A DNA stretch of 64,000 nt from Alphaproteobacteria bacterium (GTDB lineage Bacteria > Pseudomonadota > Alphaproteobacteria > Ferrovibrionales > Ferrovibrionaceae). Below are positions 26,123 through 36,544 of this stretch, in pieces (position 1 is the first letter of the stretch; the number at the start of each line of letters is the position of its first letter). The position numbers and the translations under genes were made by a program. The DNA lies in NCBI GenBank assembly GCA_947473805.1, contig CANJGB010000004.1:83380-147379 (forward strand). The letters are read 5' to 3'. A model generated the notes under the pieces. The model was not told the DNA's origin. It ran no database searches and saw only the letters and a list, made by a program, of their open reading frames with translations.

Positions 26123-26686
26123 ATGTCCAAAAACCGCCTTCTGAACCTGCCCCTTACGATCTGCGGGGTGGCCGAACTTGATGGCCATTGCGGTGTGGGG
26201 ATCAGCCACGCCTTGTCCATTCTCGATCCCTGGACCCCCGACCCCGATGCCTTTACGCGTTTCGGGCCGCACCACCGCCACGTCCTGCGGTTTCACGACC
26301 ATGTCGACGAGCGTCCGGGAGACGACGCGCCGCAGCAGCATCACGTGGAAGCCATTCTCGGGTTCGGTGCGGATTTCGCGTCGGCGCCGCCCAAACACCT
26401 GCTCGTGCATTGCTGGATGGGCATGTCGCGCTCGACCGCGGCCGCGGCGATCGTTCTCGGCCAGCATATGCCGGGCGCCGAGGATGCCGTGTTCGACCGC
26501 ATCTTCGCGGTGCGGCCGCGCTCCTGGCCGAATGTGCGCATGATCGCCATTGCCGACAAGCTGCTTGGTCGGCGCGGCGCCATGCTTTCCGCGCTTAAAG
26601 ACCATCACCGGCGGGTGCTGCAGCACCATCCCGAGATCGCCCAGACCCTGCGCGGCTATGGCCGCAGCGCCCGGCCCGGCGAGTAG
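26123..26686 (+). CDS. Protein tyrosine phosphatase-family protein
   Basis: 187 residues, ATG 26123. The phosphatase loop HCWMGMSRS fits HCX5R(S/T) with Cys near residue 95. The acid residue may be the Asp in the RFHDHVDE segment, which precedes the loop as in dual-specificity phosphatases. Many alphaproteobacteria carry this small cytoplasmic protein annotated as tyrosine phosphatase family. The substrate is unknown. It is convergent with gph, with the stops 2 bp apart. Confidence 0.75.
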   Translation: MSKNRLLNLPLTICGVAELDGHCGVGISHALSILDPWTPDPDAFTRFGPHHRHVLRFHDHVDERPGDDAPQQHHVEAILGFGADFASAPPKHLLVHCWMGMSRSTAAAAIVLGQHMPGAEDAVFDRIFAVRPRSWPNVRMIAIADKLLGRRGAMLSALKDHHRRVLQHHPEIAQTLRGYGRSARPGE

Positions 26687-26688
26687 CT

Positions 26689-27354
26689 TCAGCCCAGGTG
26701 CTCGATCGCCGCGTCCAGTTCGTCGAACCGGTCGATCAGGATATTGGCGCCCAGTTCCGCGGCGGGAATGCGCGTATAGCCAAAGGTGACGGCGACAACC
26801 GGCACCTTGGCGGCGTGCGCTGCCAGCACGTCGTTGATGGAATCGCCGATCATCACGGCGTTACCGGGCGCCGCACCCATGGCCTTCAGCGTGCCCAGGA
26901 TATGTCCGCGATCGGGCTTGCGCACTGGCAGGCTGTCGCCGCCGACAATGGCATCGAAGAACCGCGTCAGGTCCAGCTGTGCCAGCAGGTCGCGGCTGAG
27001 CCCCTCCTTCTTGTTGGTGCACACGCCCAGTTGAAAGCCCCTGGCGCGCAGCCGCCCCAGTCCCTCGACCACACCGGGAAAGGGCCGCGTGCGCCGCGCG
27101 ATGTTGGGGCCGTAATAGGCGAGAAACTCCACGACCGCGGCGTCAAGGGCGACGTCATCCAGCGCTGACCCCGTGGCCTCGAACCCCCGCATCAGCAGGG
27201 CGCGGGCACCATCGCCGACCAGGTGGCGGACCATTTCCAGCCCGACCGGCTGGCGGCCGTGCGTGGCCAGGACATGGTCGGTCGCCGCCGCTAGGTCAGG
27301 TGCCGAATCGACCAGGGTGCCGTCGAGATCGAAGACAATGGCAGTGCGTGGCAT
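26689..27354 (-). CDS. gph: Phosphoglycolate phosphatase (HAD superfamily)
   Basis: 221 residues. HAD motif I FDLDGTLVDSAPDL, motif II VCTNK, motif III Lys in RKPDRGHIL, and motif IV MIGDSINDV are all present, with a helical cap between I and II. It dephosphorylates 2-phosphoglycolate arising from DNA repair or oxygenation. ATG 27354 begins MPRTAIVFDLDG. It is divergent from glmU with a 132-bp shared upstream region. Confidence 0.9.
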   Translation of the reverse strand: MPRTAIVFDLDGTLVDSAPDLAAATDHVLATHGRQPVGLEMVRHLVGDGARALLMRGFEATGSALDDVALDAAVVEFLAYYGPNIARRTRPFPGVVEGLGRLRARGFQLGVCTNKKEGLSRDLLAQLDLTRFFDAIVGGDSLPVRKPDRGHILGTLKAMGAAPGNAVMIGDSINDVLAAHAAKVPVVAVTFGYTRIPAAELGANILIDRFDELDAAIEHLG

Positions 27355-27486
27355 GGCGGAAACATCCTGAAACGGGTCGATACGGGGCGAAACAACGCTT
27401 GATTTGGCAGTCTGGCGGGCGTTATGCCACAACCGGTGCCTCTGCCACCCATAAACCTCATCAGGCACTCAACCGGGTTTGTCTTA

Positions 27487-28830
27487 ATGTCGTCTTCGCC
27501 ACCGCTTGCCGTCATCGTTCTCGCCGCCGGGCAGGGCAAACGCATGAAGTCGAGCCTGCCCAAGGTTCTGCATGCCGTCGCCGGCAAACCGATGGTGCGC
27601 CATGTCGTCGATGTCGCCGCCGCGCTGAAGCCGGAGCGGACGGTGGTCGTGATTGCGCCCGGACAGGATGCGATCGCCAAGGTCGTGGCCCCCGCGAAGA
27701 CTGCCGTGCAACCCGTTGCCCGCGGCAGCGCCGATGCCGTCCGCGCTGCACAGAAGGCGATGGCCGGCTTTACCGGCGACGTGCTGATCCTGAATGGTGA
27801 CGTGCCGTTGATTGGCGTGGAAACGCTGCGCGCGCTGCGCCGGCAGCTGCGGGCAAAGTCGAAGCCGGCAGTCGCCGTGCTTGGTTTCCGTCCCGATGAT
27901 CCGGCCGCCTATGGCCGGCTGATCACGGGCGCTGACGGCGGCCTCGACCGCATCGTCGAGTATCGCGACGCAAACGATGACGAGCGCGCCATCGACCTGT
28001 GCAATGCCGGCGTCTATGCGGTCGATGGCCAGGTATTGTGGCGCTACCTGGCGAAAATAGGCAGCGACAACGCGCAGGGCGAATTCTATCTCACCGATCT
28101 CGTCGCCATCGCCCGCGCCGATGGCCGGCGTGTCACCGTCGTCGAGGGCCAGGCGGAAGACGCCTTGGGCGTCAATTCGCGGTTTGAACTTGCGATGGTC
28201 GAATCAGCCATTCAGGACCGCCTGCGCCGCCACTTCCTGACCGGGGGCGTGACCCTTCAGGATCCGGCGACGGTGTGGTTCAGCCATGACACGAAGCTTG
28301 GCCGCGACGTGACGGTCGAGCCCGGCGTCGTGTTCGGCCCTGGCGTCGTCGTGGCCGATGGCGTCCACATCAAGGCGTTCTCGCATATCGAAGGTGCGCG
28401 CATCGCGGCCGGCGCCATCATCGGACCGTTTGCCCGTCTGCGGCCCGGCGCGGATATCGGCATCGACGCTCATATCGGCAATTTCGTCGAGGTGAAGAAG
28501 ACGAAGATCGGCCGCGGCGCGAAGGCCAATCACCTGACCTATCTGGGTGACGCCACGGTCGGCGCGGGCGCCAATGTCGGCGCCGGCACGATCACCTGCA
28601 ACTATGACGGCTTCGCAAAACACCTGACCCAGATCGGCGAGGGCGCCTTTATCGGCAGCAACACTTCGCTCGTGGCGCCGGTAAAGGTCGGCAAGGGGGC
28701 TATTACCGCCGCCGGCTCGGTCATCGTCGCCGATGTGCCGGCCGACGCACTTGCTGTCGCGCGCGGCCGGCAGGAAAAGAAAGCCGGCTGGGCGAAGCGT
28801 TTCCGCGCCAGCCAGAAGGGCAAGGCCTAG
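27487..28830 (+). CDS. glmU: Bifunctional UDP-GlcNAc pyrophosphorylase / glucosamine-1-phosphate acetyltransferase
   Basis: 447 residues, full length. The N-terminal uridyltransferase shows VLAAGQGKRMKSSLPKVLH and LILNGDVPLI. The left-handed beta-helix acetyltransferase follows with hexapeptide repeats (GVVFGPGVVVADGVHIKAF) and the conserved NFVEVKKTKIG, HLTYLGDATVG and TITCNYDG catalytic region. It makes UDP-GlcNAc for peptidoglycan and LPS. ATG 27487 was chosen because homologues begin right at the nucleotide-binding strand. glmS follows after 2 bp, so they form an operon. Confidence 0.95.
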   Translation: MSSSPPLAVIVLAAGQGKRMKSSLPKVLHAVAGKPMVRHVVDVAAALKPERTVVVIAPGQDAIAKVVAPAKTAVQPVARGSADAVRAAQKAMAGFTGDVLILNGDVPLIGVETLRALRRQLRAKSKPAVAVLGFRPDDPAAYGRLITGADGGLDRIVEYRDANDDERAIDLCNAGVYAVDGQVLWRYLAKIGSDNAQGEFYLTDLVAIARADGRRVTVVEGQAEDALGVNSRFELAMVESAIQDRLRRHFLTGGVTLQDPATVWFSHDTKLGRDVTVEPGVVFGPGVVVADGVHIKAFSHIEGARIAAGAIIGPFARLRPGADIGIDAHIGNFVEVKKTKIGRGAKANHLTYLGDATVGAGANVGAGTITCNYDGFAKHLTQIGEGAFIGSNTSLVAPVKVGKGAITAAGSVIVADVPADALAVARGRQEKKAGWAKRFRASQKGKA

Positions 28831-28832
28831 AC

Positions 28833-30656
<1,824 letters not shown>

Positions 30657-30665
30657 GATCGCCGA

Positions 30666-31163
30666 ATGACCGATGCGCCGCGCAGTCGAACCTATTCCTG
30701 GGCCGACCAGCGCATGGACCCGGAACAGGTAAAGCGCCTGACCGGGCTGGAATTCCTGCAGGCCATTGTTGCCGGAAAGCTGCCAAAGCCCGCCATTGCC
30801 GACACGCTGGGCTACACGCTGACCGAGGTGGAGAAGGGACTTGCCGTGTTCGAGGGCGGCACCGACGAGTTTCTCTACAATCCGCTGGGTACCGTGCATG
30901 GCGGCTATGCCGCAACGCTGCTCGATTCAGCGATGGCCTGTGCGATCCAGAGCACCCTGCCGGTCGGCACAGGCTACACGACCGTCGAGCTCAAGGTGAA
31001 CTACATCCGGCCGATGACGACCAGAACCGGCATGGTCCGCTGCGAGGGCCGCATGATCCATGCCGGTGGCCGTATCGGGACGGCGGAGGGGCGGGTGGTC
31101 GGGCGCGAGGACGGCAAGCTGTACGCCCACGGCACCACGACCTGTCTGATTTTCCCGCTGTAG
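30666..31163 (+). CDS. PaaI-family hotdog thioesterase
   Basis: 165 residues. The signature LGTVHGGYAATLLDSAMACAI places it in the PaaI/4HBT hotdog superfamily, followed by TVELKVNYIRPMT and GRMIHAGGRIGTAEGRV. It probably hydrolyses an acyl- or aryl-CoA in the cytoplasm, and the substrate is not predictable here. It starts 9 bp after glmS, perhaps read through from that operon, and converges on the glutathione peroxidase gene. Confidence 0.85.
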   Translation: MTDAPRSRTYSWADQRMDPEQVKRLTGLEFLQAIVAGKLPKPAIADTLGYTLTEVEKGLAVFEGGTDEFLYNPLGTVHGGYAATLLDSAMACAIQSTLPVGTGYTTVELKVNYIRPMTTRTGMVRCEGRMIHAGGRIGTAEGRVVGREDGKLYAHGTTTCLIFPL

Positions 31164-31169
31164 CTGCTG

Positions 31170-31724
31170 CTACTTCTTCGCCAGTTCCGCCTGGATGGCG
31201 CTGGCGATCATCGGATCGTCCGGCGTCACGTCGGGGGCGAAGCGCTCGACTACCTTGCCGTCGCGGCCGACGAGAAACTTCTCGAAGTTCCAGAGTACGT
31301 CGTTCGGCTTTTCCTGCACCCTGCCACGCTCGGCCAGACGCGCCTTCAGCGTGCCGTCGGGTTTTTCCTTCGCGGCTGGCTTGGCTTCGGTCAGGTGACG
31401 GTACAGCGGATGCTGCCCCTCGCCTTTTACGACGATCTTCTCGAACATCGGAAACTTCACGCCATAGGTCGATTGGCAGAAGCCCTGGATTTCGGCATTC
31501 GTACCGGGCTCCTGGCCGGCGAACTCGTTGGCCGGAAAGCCGAGCACCGAGAAGCCCTTGTCGTGATAGGTCTCGTACAGTTTTTCCAGGCCCTCATATT
31601 GCGGGGTCAGGCCGCATTTCGAGGCCACGTTGACGATCAGTGCAACCTTGCCCTTGTAGTCCGCGAGCGACGACGGCGTGCCGTCGATCCGTTTCACCGG
31701 GATGCCGTAAATATCTGTCGCCAT
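31170..31724 (-). CDS. Glutathione peroxidase family protein (Cys type)
   Basis: 184 residues starting at ATG 31724, preceded by AGGAGGA. Active site: NVASKCGLTPQY with peroxidatic Cys (not selenocysteine), Gln in GFPANEFAGQEPG, and Trp in NDVLWNFEKFLVGRDG. These give the Cys-Gln-Trp triad. It reduces peroxides, probably at the expense of thioredoxin or glutathione. A glutathione reductase gene is present 2 kb away (33532-34890). Confidence 0.92.
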   Translation of the reverse strand: MATDIYGIPVKRIDGTPSSLADYKGKVALIVNVASKCGLTPQYEGLEKLYETYHDKGFSVLGFPANEFAGQEPGTNAEIQGFCQSTYGVKFPMFEKIVVKGEGQHPLYRHLTEAKPAAKEKPDGTLKARLAERGRVQEKPNDVLWNFEKFLVGRDGKVVERFAPDVTPDDPMIASAIQAELAKK

Positions 31725-31864
31725 TATCCGTTCCTCCTGAGTTGTGGCGGCAGCTTGTTCGAGGGCGCGGGCGCGGTCAACAGAATCGCATTGCTGCCCG
31801 ACAATTCGGCACTGGCCAGCGGCGGGGCACCGCTCTAGCTTTCCACTGGGCCGAGGAGGGTCAA

Positions 31865-33082
31865 ATGACGGTACGAACGGGGTGGCGTTCGCCAACGGTG
31901 GTGTTGCTCGCCGGGAGCCTCATCATCGTGCTGGGCATGGGCATTCGTGCCAGTTTTGGGATCTTCCAGCGGCCAATGATCGCCGACCTCGGCTGGAGCC
32001 GCGAGGCTTTTGCGCTTGCCATCGCCCTGCAGCAAATTCTCTGGGGCGTGATGCAACCGGTGCTCGGTGCCGTGGCCGACAAGTTCGGCACTGCCCGGGT
32101 CGTGATCGCGTCCGCGCTGATGTACACGGGCGGCTTGCTGCTCATGGGCTATGGCGGGAGCCTGCTCACCTTCGACATTGGCGCCGGCTTCATGGTCGGC
32201 TTCGGCATTGCCGGTACCGGCTTCGGCGTCGTTATGGCCGCCATTGCGCGGGCCTTCCCGCCCGAGCGGCGCAGCCTTGTGTTCGGCATCGGCACTGCTG
32301 CCGGCTCGCTGGGCCAATTGACCATGATCCCGCTGGGCCAAGCCTTTATCGACCTGCATGGCTGGTCGATGGCTTTGGGCCTTTTCGCCGTCATCGCTTT
32401 GCTCGTCATTCCGCTGTCGGCGCCCATCCGCGGCAAGCCCGAAGTCGAGAATGGCCCCGACCAGCCCCTGGGAGTCGCGCTGCGCGAGGCCGCGACCCAT
32501 CGGGGCTTCCTGATGCTGGCAGCCGGCTACTTCGTGTGCGGTTTCCAGATCGCCTTCATGACCGCGCACTTTCCGGCCTACCTGGTCGACAACGGCCTGT
32601 CGCCAGCGATTGGCGCCACGGCCCTGGCCCTGGTCGGCGGGTTCAACATCATCGGCTCGTTCACTGCCGGCGTGCTGGGCCAGAAGCGGCGCAAGAAGTA
32701 CCTGCTGTCGTGGATCTACCTGGCGCGGGCCATCGCGGTTACGGCGTTCATGGTGATCCCGCTGTCGGGCGCGTCGGCGCTGGTCTTTTCTGCGGTGATG
32801 GGTCTGTTCTGGCTCTCGACCGTCCCCCTGACAACGGGCCTGGTCGGGCAGATTTTCGGCCTGCGCTATCTCGCGACGCTGTCCGGCCTGGTATTCTTTA
32901 GCCACCAGGTGGGCAGCTTTCTCGGCGTCTGGCTCGGCGGGCTGCTGTTCGACCTTACCGGATCGTACAATGTCGTGTGGTGGCTCGGCGTCGTGCTGGC
33001 CCTGATGGCCGCGGCGATCAACCTGCCCATCGACGATCGCACACTACGTCGCGATGCGCGCCCGGCAGCGGTGGGTGCATGA
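31865..33082 (+). CDS. MFS transporter
   Basis: 405 residues with 12 predicted transmembrane helices. ATG 31865 follows a strong GAGGAGGG site. Typical MFS elements are PVLGAVADKFGTARVVIASAL in loop 2-3 and GLRYLATLSGLVFFSHQVGSFLGVWLGG in the second half. The pattern resembles the oxalate/formate-antiporter and monocarboxylate-like subgroup. The overlap with the next thioesterase gene (ATGA) suggests that substrate and thioesterase are linked, for example a carboxylic acid. Substrate unknown. Confidence 0.85.
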   Translation: MTVRTGWRSPTVVLLAGSLIIVLGMGIRASFGIFQRPMIADLGWSREAFALAIALQQILWGVMQPVLGAVADKFGTARVVIASALMYTGGLLLMGYGGSLLTFDIGAGFMVGFGIAGTGFGVVMAAIARAFPPERRSLVFGIGTAAGSLGQLTMIPLGQAFIDLHGWSMALGLFAVIALLVIPLSAPIRGKPEVENGPDQPLGVALREAATHRGFLMLAAGYFVCGFQIAFMTAHFPAYLVDNGLSPAIGATALALVGGFNIIGSFTAGVLGQKRRKKYLLSWIYLARAIAVTAFMVIPLSGASALVFSAVMGLFWLSTVPLTTGLVGQIFGLRYLATLSGLVFFSHQVGSFLGVWLGGLLFDLTGSYNVVWWLGVVLALMAAAINLPIDDRTLRRDARPAAVGA

Positions 33083-33519
33083 GACCGTCGCTCATCGTCG
33101 GGCTCAGTCACGTTCACCGGTTCACCGTAACCGGCGCCAAGACCGTGCCGGCACTGTATCCCGAGGCTGAGGAGTTTCGCTCGATGCCGGCGGTTTTCGC
33201 CACCGGTTTCATGGTCGGCCTGTTCGAATGGGCCTGTATCGAACTTCTGAAGCCTCATCTCGATCCGGGTGAGGGCAGCCTGGGCACGGCGGTCGACTTT
33301 TCCCACGTTGCCGCCACACCGCCGGGCCTCACCATTGCCGTAACCGCGACTTGCAACAAGATAGAGGGGCGCAGTGTCGAGTTCCGCGTCAGCGGTCATG
33401 ACGGACTGGACATGATAGGTGAAGGGACTCATCGTCGCGCAATCGTGGCGTGGGACAGGTTCACGCCACGTGTCGCCGACAAGCTGGGCCGGGCGAAGGC
33501 TGCGGGCCTTATTCTTTGA
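33079..33519 (+). CDS. Thioesterase family protein, FlK-like
   Basis: 146 residues; ATG 33079 overlaps the MFS stop. Pattern: TKTVPALYPEAEEF-type start, MVGLFEWACIELLKPHLDPGEGSLGTAVDFSH, then ATPPG and GEGTHRRAIV with RF. This is the layout of fluoroacetyl-CoA thioesterase-like hotdog proteins that are common in alphaproteobacteria and not specifically fluoroacetate enzymes. Probable CoA-ester hydrolase coupled to the upstream transporter. Confidence 0.8.
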   Translation: MRPSLIVGLSHVHRFTVTGAKTVPALYPEAEEFRSMPAVFATGFMVGLFEWACIELLKPHLDPGEGSLGTAVDFSHVAATPPGLTIAVTATCNKIEGRSVEFRVSGHDGLDMIGEGTHRRAIVAWDRFTPRVADKLGRAKAAGLIL

Positions 33520-33531
33520 ACTGGTGAGCTG

Positions 33532-34890
33532 ATGTCCAAATACGATTACGACCTGTTTATCATCGGCGGCGGTTCCGGTGGCGTGCGCGCCGGTCGCATT
33601 TCCGCCGGATACGGCGCCAAGGTGGCGGTGGCCGAGGAGTATAGATACGGCGGCACCTGTGTGATCCGCGGCTGCGTGCCGAAAAAGCTGCTGGCCTACG
33701 GCGCCGACTTCCACGAGGCGTTCGAGGATGCCGTCGGCTTCGGCTGGACGATCACGGGCGCCGAGTTCTCCTGGCCCCGGCTCATCGCCAACAAGGACCG
33801 GGAAATTACCCGGCTCGAAGGCATCTACCGCAAGCTGCTGACAGGGCCGGGCTGCGAAATATTTGATGGCCGCGCGGTTCTGGCCGACGCCCATACCGTC
33901 CAGATCAACGGCCGCACTGTTACGGCCGAGACCGTAGTCGTTGCGACAGGCGGCGCGCCAACCAAGCCGGACATTCCCGGGGGCGACCTGTTGATCACGT
34001 CGAACGAGGCGTTCCAACTGCCCGACCTGCCGAAACGCGTCGTGGTGATCGGCGGCGGTTACATCGCCTGCGAGTTCGCCGGCATCTTTAACGGCTTCGG
34101 TGCGAAGACGGTGCAGCTCTACCGCGGCGGCCAGGTGCTGCGCGGCTTCGACGACGATATACGCGAGCATCTCGCCGTCGAGATGCGCAAGAAGGGCATC
34201 GACCTCCGGGTCGGCGTCGATGTCGTGAACGTGTCCCGAAAGGGCAATGCGCTTGAATTGAAGCTGACCGACGGCACGTCGCTCGAGGCCGATGCGGCCA
34301 TGGCGGCAACCGGCCGGCGGCCCAACACATCAGGCCTGGGTCTTGAGGCCCTTGGCGTCGCGCTCGACGCCGGCGCCGCGGTGAAAGTCGATGAGTGGTC
34401 GCGCACGTCGGTGGCGAACATCTATGCCATTGGTGACGTAACCAACCGGATCAACCTGACGCCCGTGGCCCTCCACGAAGGGCATTGCCTGGCTGATACC
34501 ATGTACGGCAAGCGACCCCGCAAACCCAACCACGAGGCCGTGGCCTCCGCCGTGTTCAGCCATCCGAACGTGGCTGTCGTCGGCCTCTCGGAACAGCAGG
34601 CGCGGCGCGACTTCGCAGCCATCGATATCTACCGTTCCTCATTCACACCTCTCAAGCACACCCTGTCGGGGCGGCGGGAAAGGTCCCTCATGAAGCTGGT
34701 GGTCGATCGGGCGACGGACCGCGTCCTCGGCGCTCATATGGTCGGTGCAGACGCGCCAGAAATCATCCAGGGCCTGGCCATTGTCGTGAAGGCAGGGCTG
34801 ACCAAGGCCCAGGTTGATGCAACGATTGGCATCCATCCCACGTCCGCAGAAGAGTTTGTCACCATGCGGACGCCGGTTGTCGCGTCTTAG
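33532..34890 (+). CDS. gor: Glutathione-disulfide reductase
   Basis: 452 residues. FAD motif FIIGGGSGGVRAGRISAGYG, redox disulfide GGTCVIRGCVPKKL, NADPH motif VVVIGGGYIACEFAGIFNGFG, the second FAD site VANIYAIGDVTNRINLTPVALHEG and the C-terminal catalytic HPTSAEEFVTMRTP with His-Glu. The class and length fit glutathione reductase. It keeps glutathione reduced for the nearby peroxidase. It starts 12 bp after the FlK-like gene, so it probably shares that transcript. Confidence 0.93.
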   Translation: MSKYDYDLFIIGGGSGGVRAGRISAGYGAKVAVAEEYRYGGTCVIRGCVPKKLLAYGADFHEAFEDAVGFGWTITGAEFSWPRLIANKDREITRLEGIYRKLLTGPGCEIFDGRAVLADAHTVQINGRTVTAETVVVATGGAPTKPDIPGGDLLITSNEAFQLPDLPKRVVVIGGGYIACEFAGIFNGFGAKTVQLYRGGQVLRGFDDDIREHLAVEMRKKGIDLRVGVDVVNVSRKGNALELKLTDGTSLEADAAMAATGRRPNTSGLGLEALGVALDAGAAVKVDEWSRTSVANIYAIGDVTNRINLTPVALHEGHCLADTMYGKRPRKPNHEAVASAVFSHPNVAVVGLSEQQARRDFAAIDIYRSSFTPLKHTLSGRRERSLMKLVVDRATDRVLGAHMVGADAPEIIQGLAIVVKAGLTKAQVDATIGIHPTSAEEFVTMRTPVVAS

Positions 34891-34921
34891 GAGACGTCGC
34901 CAACGGGCCGAGTCGACTTTC

Positions 34922-34949
34922 TTGGACCGGTTAAGCGCGGTTGTATAAT
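34922..34949 (+). promoter_or_regulatory. Candidate promoter of the envelope-polysaccharide barrel gene
   Basis: A perfect TATAAT at 34944-34949 has a weak TTGGAC -35 at 34922-34927 with a 16-bp spacer. It lies in an AT-rich gap between gor and the barrel gene. If used, the leader would be about 170 bases long and would include the small palindrome at 35031-35046. Confidence 0.35.
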
Positions 34950-35030
34950 TTCACTATTTGGTAAAGTGGCGCGCGAGATGCCCCAAATTGGCGCATTAAA
35001 TTTGGAGGAATGCCAAAAGACTGAATTTCT

Positions 35031-35046
35031 GTGGCATATCTGCCAC
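35031..35046. repeat. Short inverted repeat in the leader of the barrel gene
   Basis: GTGGCA, spacer TATC, TGCCAC: a perfect 6-bp inverted repeat. A good GGAGG site and a 4-codon reading frame (ATG at 35010, MPKD then stop) lie just before it. It could be an operator or a weak hairpin. No homology is recognised. Confidence 0.5.
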
Positions 35047-35139
35047 TTAACCCGCTTGCTCGTTGATCCAACGGCTGAATTCTCTTTCCCCGATGATAGC
35101 AATCGCTAAAATAGCGCAATAAGGGGATGCGATCCGATA

Positions 35140-36453
35140 ATTATAAAGTCCTTCAAGGCGCAGGACCTTTCTGGCCTTTCGGTTTTCGCGCTGGCATCAG
35201 TTGTGTGTGGTGCTGTGTCTGCGCAGGGTCTCGACCCGTTTGCAGCGCCGCCGGAATCTCCGGTGCGCGACCGGGCAGTCCCGACGCGCGACTCAGAAAG
35301 CTTCGTGCCTTACGGCGCGCGCGTCAGGTCGTTCAAGCTGTTCCCGAAGGCGGAACTGTCTGGCGTCTACAACTCGAACGTCTACGCGACCCAAACGAAC
35401 GAGGTTGATGACTTCATCACGCTCATCAATCCGGGCGTCACGCTGGAATCCGATTTCAGCCTCCATTTCCTTAGCCTGTCGGCCACCGGCCTCGTTGGCC
35501 GCTATGCTGACAACAGCGCGGAAGACTTCGCGGACTATGGTGTGAACGCCACGGGCGTTCTGGATCTGCCCTCGCTCGGCAAATCGAACCTGTTCAGCCG
35601 TCTTGCGTACAACCGTCTGCACGAAGACCGCGGCTCGCCGAACGCGGTCAATGGCGTGGAGCCGACCGAGTATTCGCTGACGACGGGCCAGTTGGGTTTC
35701 CTGTACAAGCCCAATCGGCTGTCGGCTTCACTCGTTGGCAATGCCAATCACTACAACTATGACGACGTTGCGACCTCGACTGGCGTGGCCGTCAACAACG
35801 ATGACCGTGACCGCGACGAGTTCAGCCAGGTGCTGCGCGTCGGCTACGAGTTCGTGCCGGGCTACGAGGGCTTCGTCCGTGGCGCGCTGCGCCAGGTCCG
35901 CTACGACCAGACGCGCGACGACGCCGGGTTCGCCCGCAGCAACGATGGCTATAACGCCGTTGCCGGTATCAAGATCGACTTCGGCCGCATCACTGACGTC
36001 GAGCTCTTTGGCGGCTACATGAGCACCAAGTACGACGATGCGCGGCTGCCGAGTATCGACGGTCCCTCGTTCGGCGGCGCGGTGAACTGGAACCCGATCC
36101 GTCAGGTCCATGTTCGCGGCTATGCGCAGCGCAGCATCGAGGAAACCACGCAGGCGTCCTTCGCCGGATATCAGGCGACCACCGTCGGCCTGACCGGCGA
36201 GTACGACATGTCGCCACGTCTGGCGTTCAACGCAGGCGTCACCTACTCGAATAATGAATACCAGCGCGTTTCGACCTTCGCCGGTGCAGAGCGCGAAGAA
36301 GACGTCGTCGATTTCACCGTCGGCGCGAAATACTTCTTCTCGCGGAACTACTACGTGAACCCGTCGTATCGCTACACCAACCGTGACACCAATGTCGCCG
36401 GTTCGGACTACGATCGCAGCTTGGTCTATCTGAAGCTGGGCGTTCAGTACTAG
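35140..36453 (+). CDS. Outer-membrane beta-barrel protein of the polysaccharide cluster (start codon unclear)
   Basis: The body is about 415 residues of amphipathic beta strands (LFSRLAYNRLHED, YEFVPGYEGFVRGALRQVRYD, ending DRSLVYLKLGVQY with terminal aromatic). This matches the outer-membrane barrel proteins encoded beside Wza in many alphaproteobacterial exopolysaccharide loci. A signal peptide (SGLSVFALASVVCGAVSAQG) lies in frame but no ATG, GTG or TTG precedes it. The only options are ATA/ATT codons at 35137-35143 (with AAGGGG at 35121-35126) or ATG 35127 in another frame, reachable by losing one A at 35145-35147. GTG 35203 would cut away the signal. The start given is the ATT choice and is a guess. 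Confidence 0.75.
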   Translation: MIKSFKAQDLSGLSVFALASVVCGAVSAQGLDPFAAPPESPVRDRAVPTRDSESFVPYGARVRSFKLFPKAELSGVYNSNVYATQTNEVDDFITLINPGVTLESDFSLHFLSLSATGLVGRYADNSAEDFADYGVNATGVLDLPSLGKSNLFSRLAYNRLHEDRGSPNAVNGVEPTEYSLTTGQLGFLYKPNRLSASLVGNANHYNYDDVATSTGVAVNNDDRDRDEFSQVLRVGYEFVPGYEGFVRGALRQVRYDQTRDDAGFARSNDGYNAVAGIKIDFGRITDVELFGGYMSTKYDDARLPSIDGPSFGGAVNWNPIRQVHVRGYAQRSIEETTQASFAGYQATTVGLTGEYDMSPRLAFNAGVTYSNNEYQRVSTFAGAEREEDVVDFTVGAKYFFSRNYYVNPSYRYTNRDTNVAGSDYDRSLVYLKLGVQY

Positions 36454-36483
36454 GCCACAATCGCGCCGATTTCTTCTGCTATA

Positions 36484-36517
36484 CCGGGCCGCATGGTGTT
36501 AAATCCATGCGGCCCGG
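36484..36517. terminator. Strong hairpin between the barrel gene and the wza-like gene
   Basis: A perfect 13-bp inverted repeat (CCGGGCCGCATGG / CCATGCGGCCCGG) with an 8-base AT-rich loop lies 30 bp after the barrel stop. No T-run follows, so termination may be partial or the hairpin may protect the upstream mRNA end. It could set different levels of the two genes. Confidence 0.6.
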
Positions 36518-36544
36518 GTCGTTAAGTAGAAGGTGGTTTAAGGC

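Noticed and set aside
34887..35102. 71-codon minus-strand frame in the AT-rich gap after gor
   Set aside because: No ribosome site and no recognisable pattern. It overlaps the candidate promoter and palindrome.
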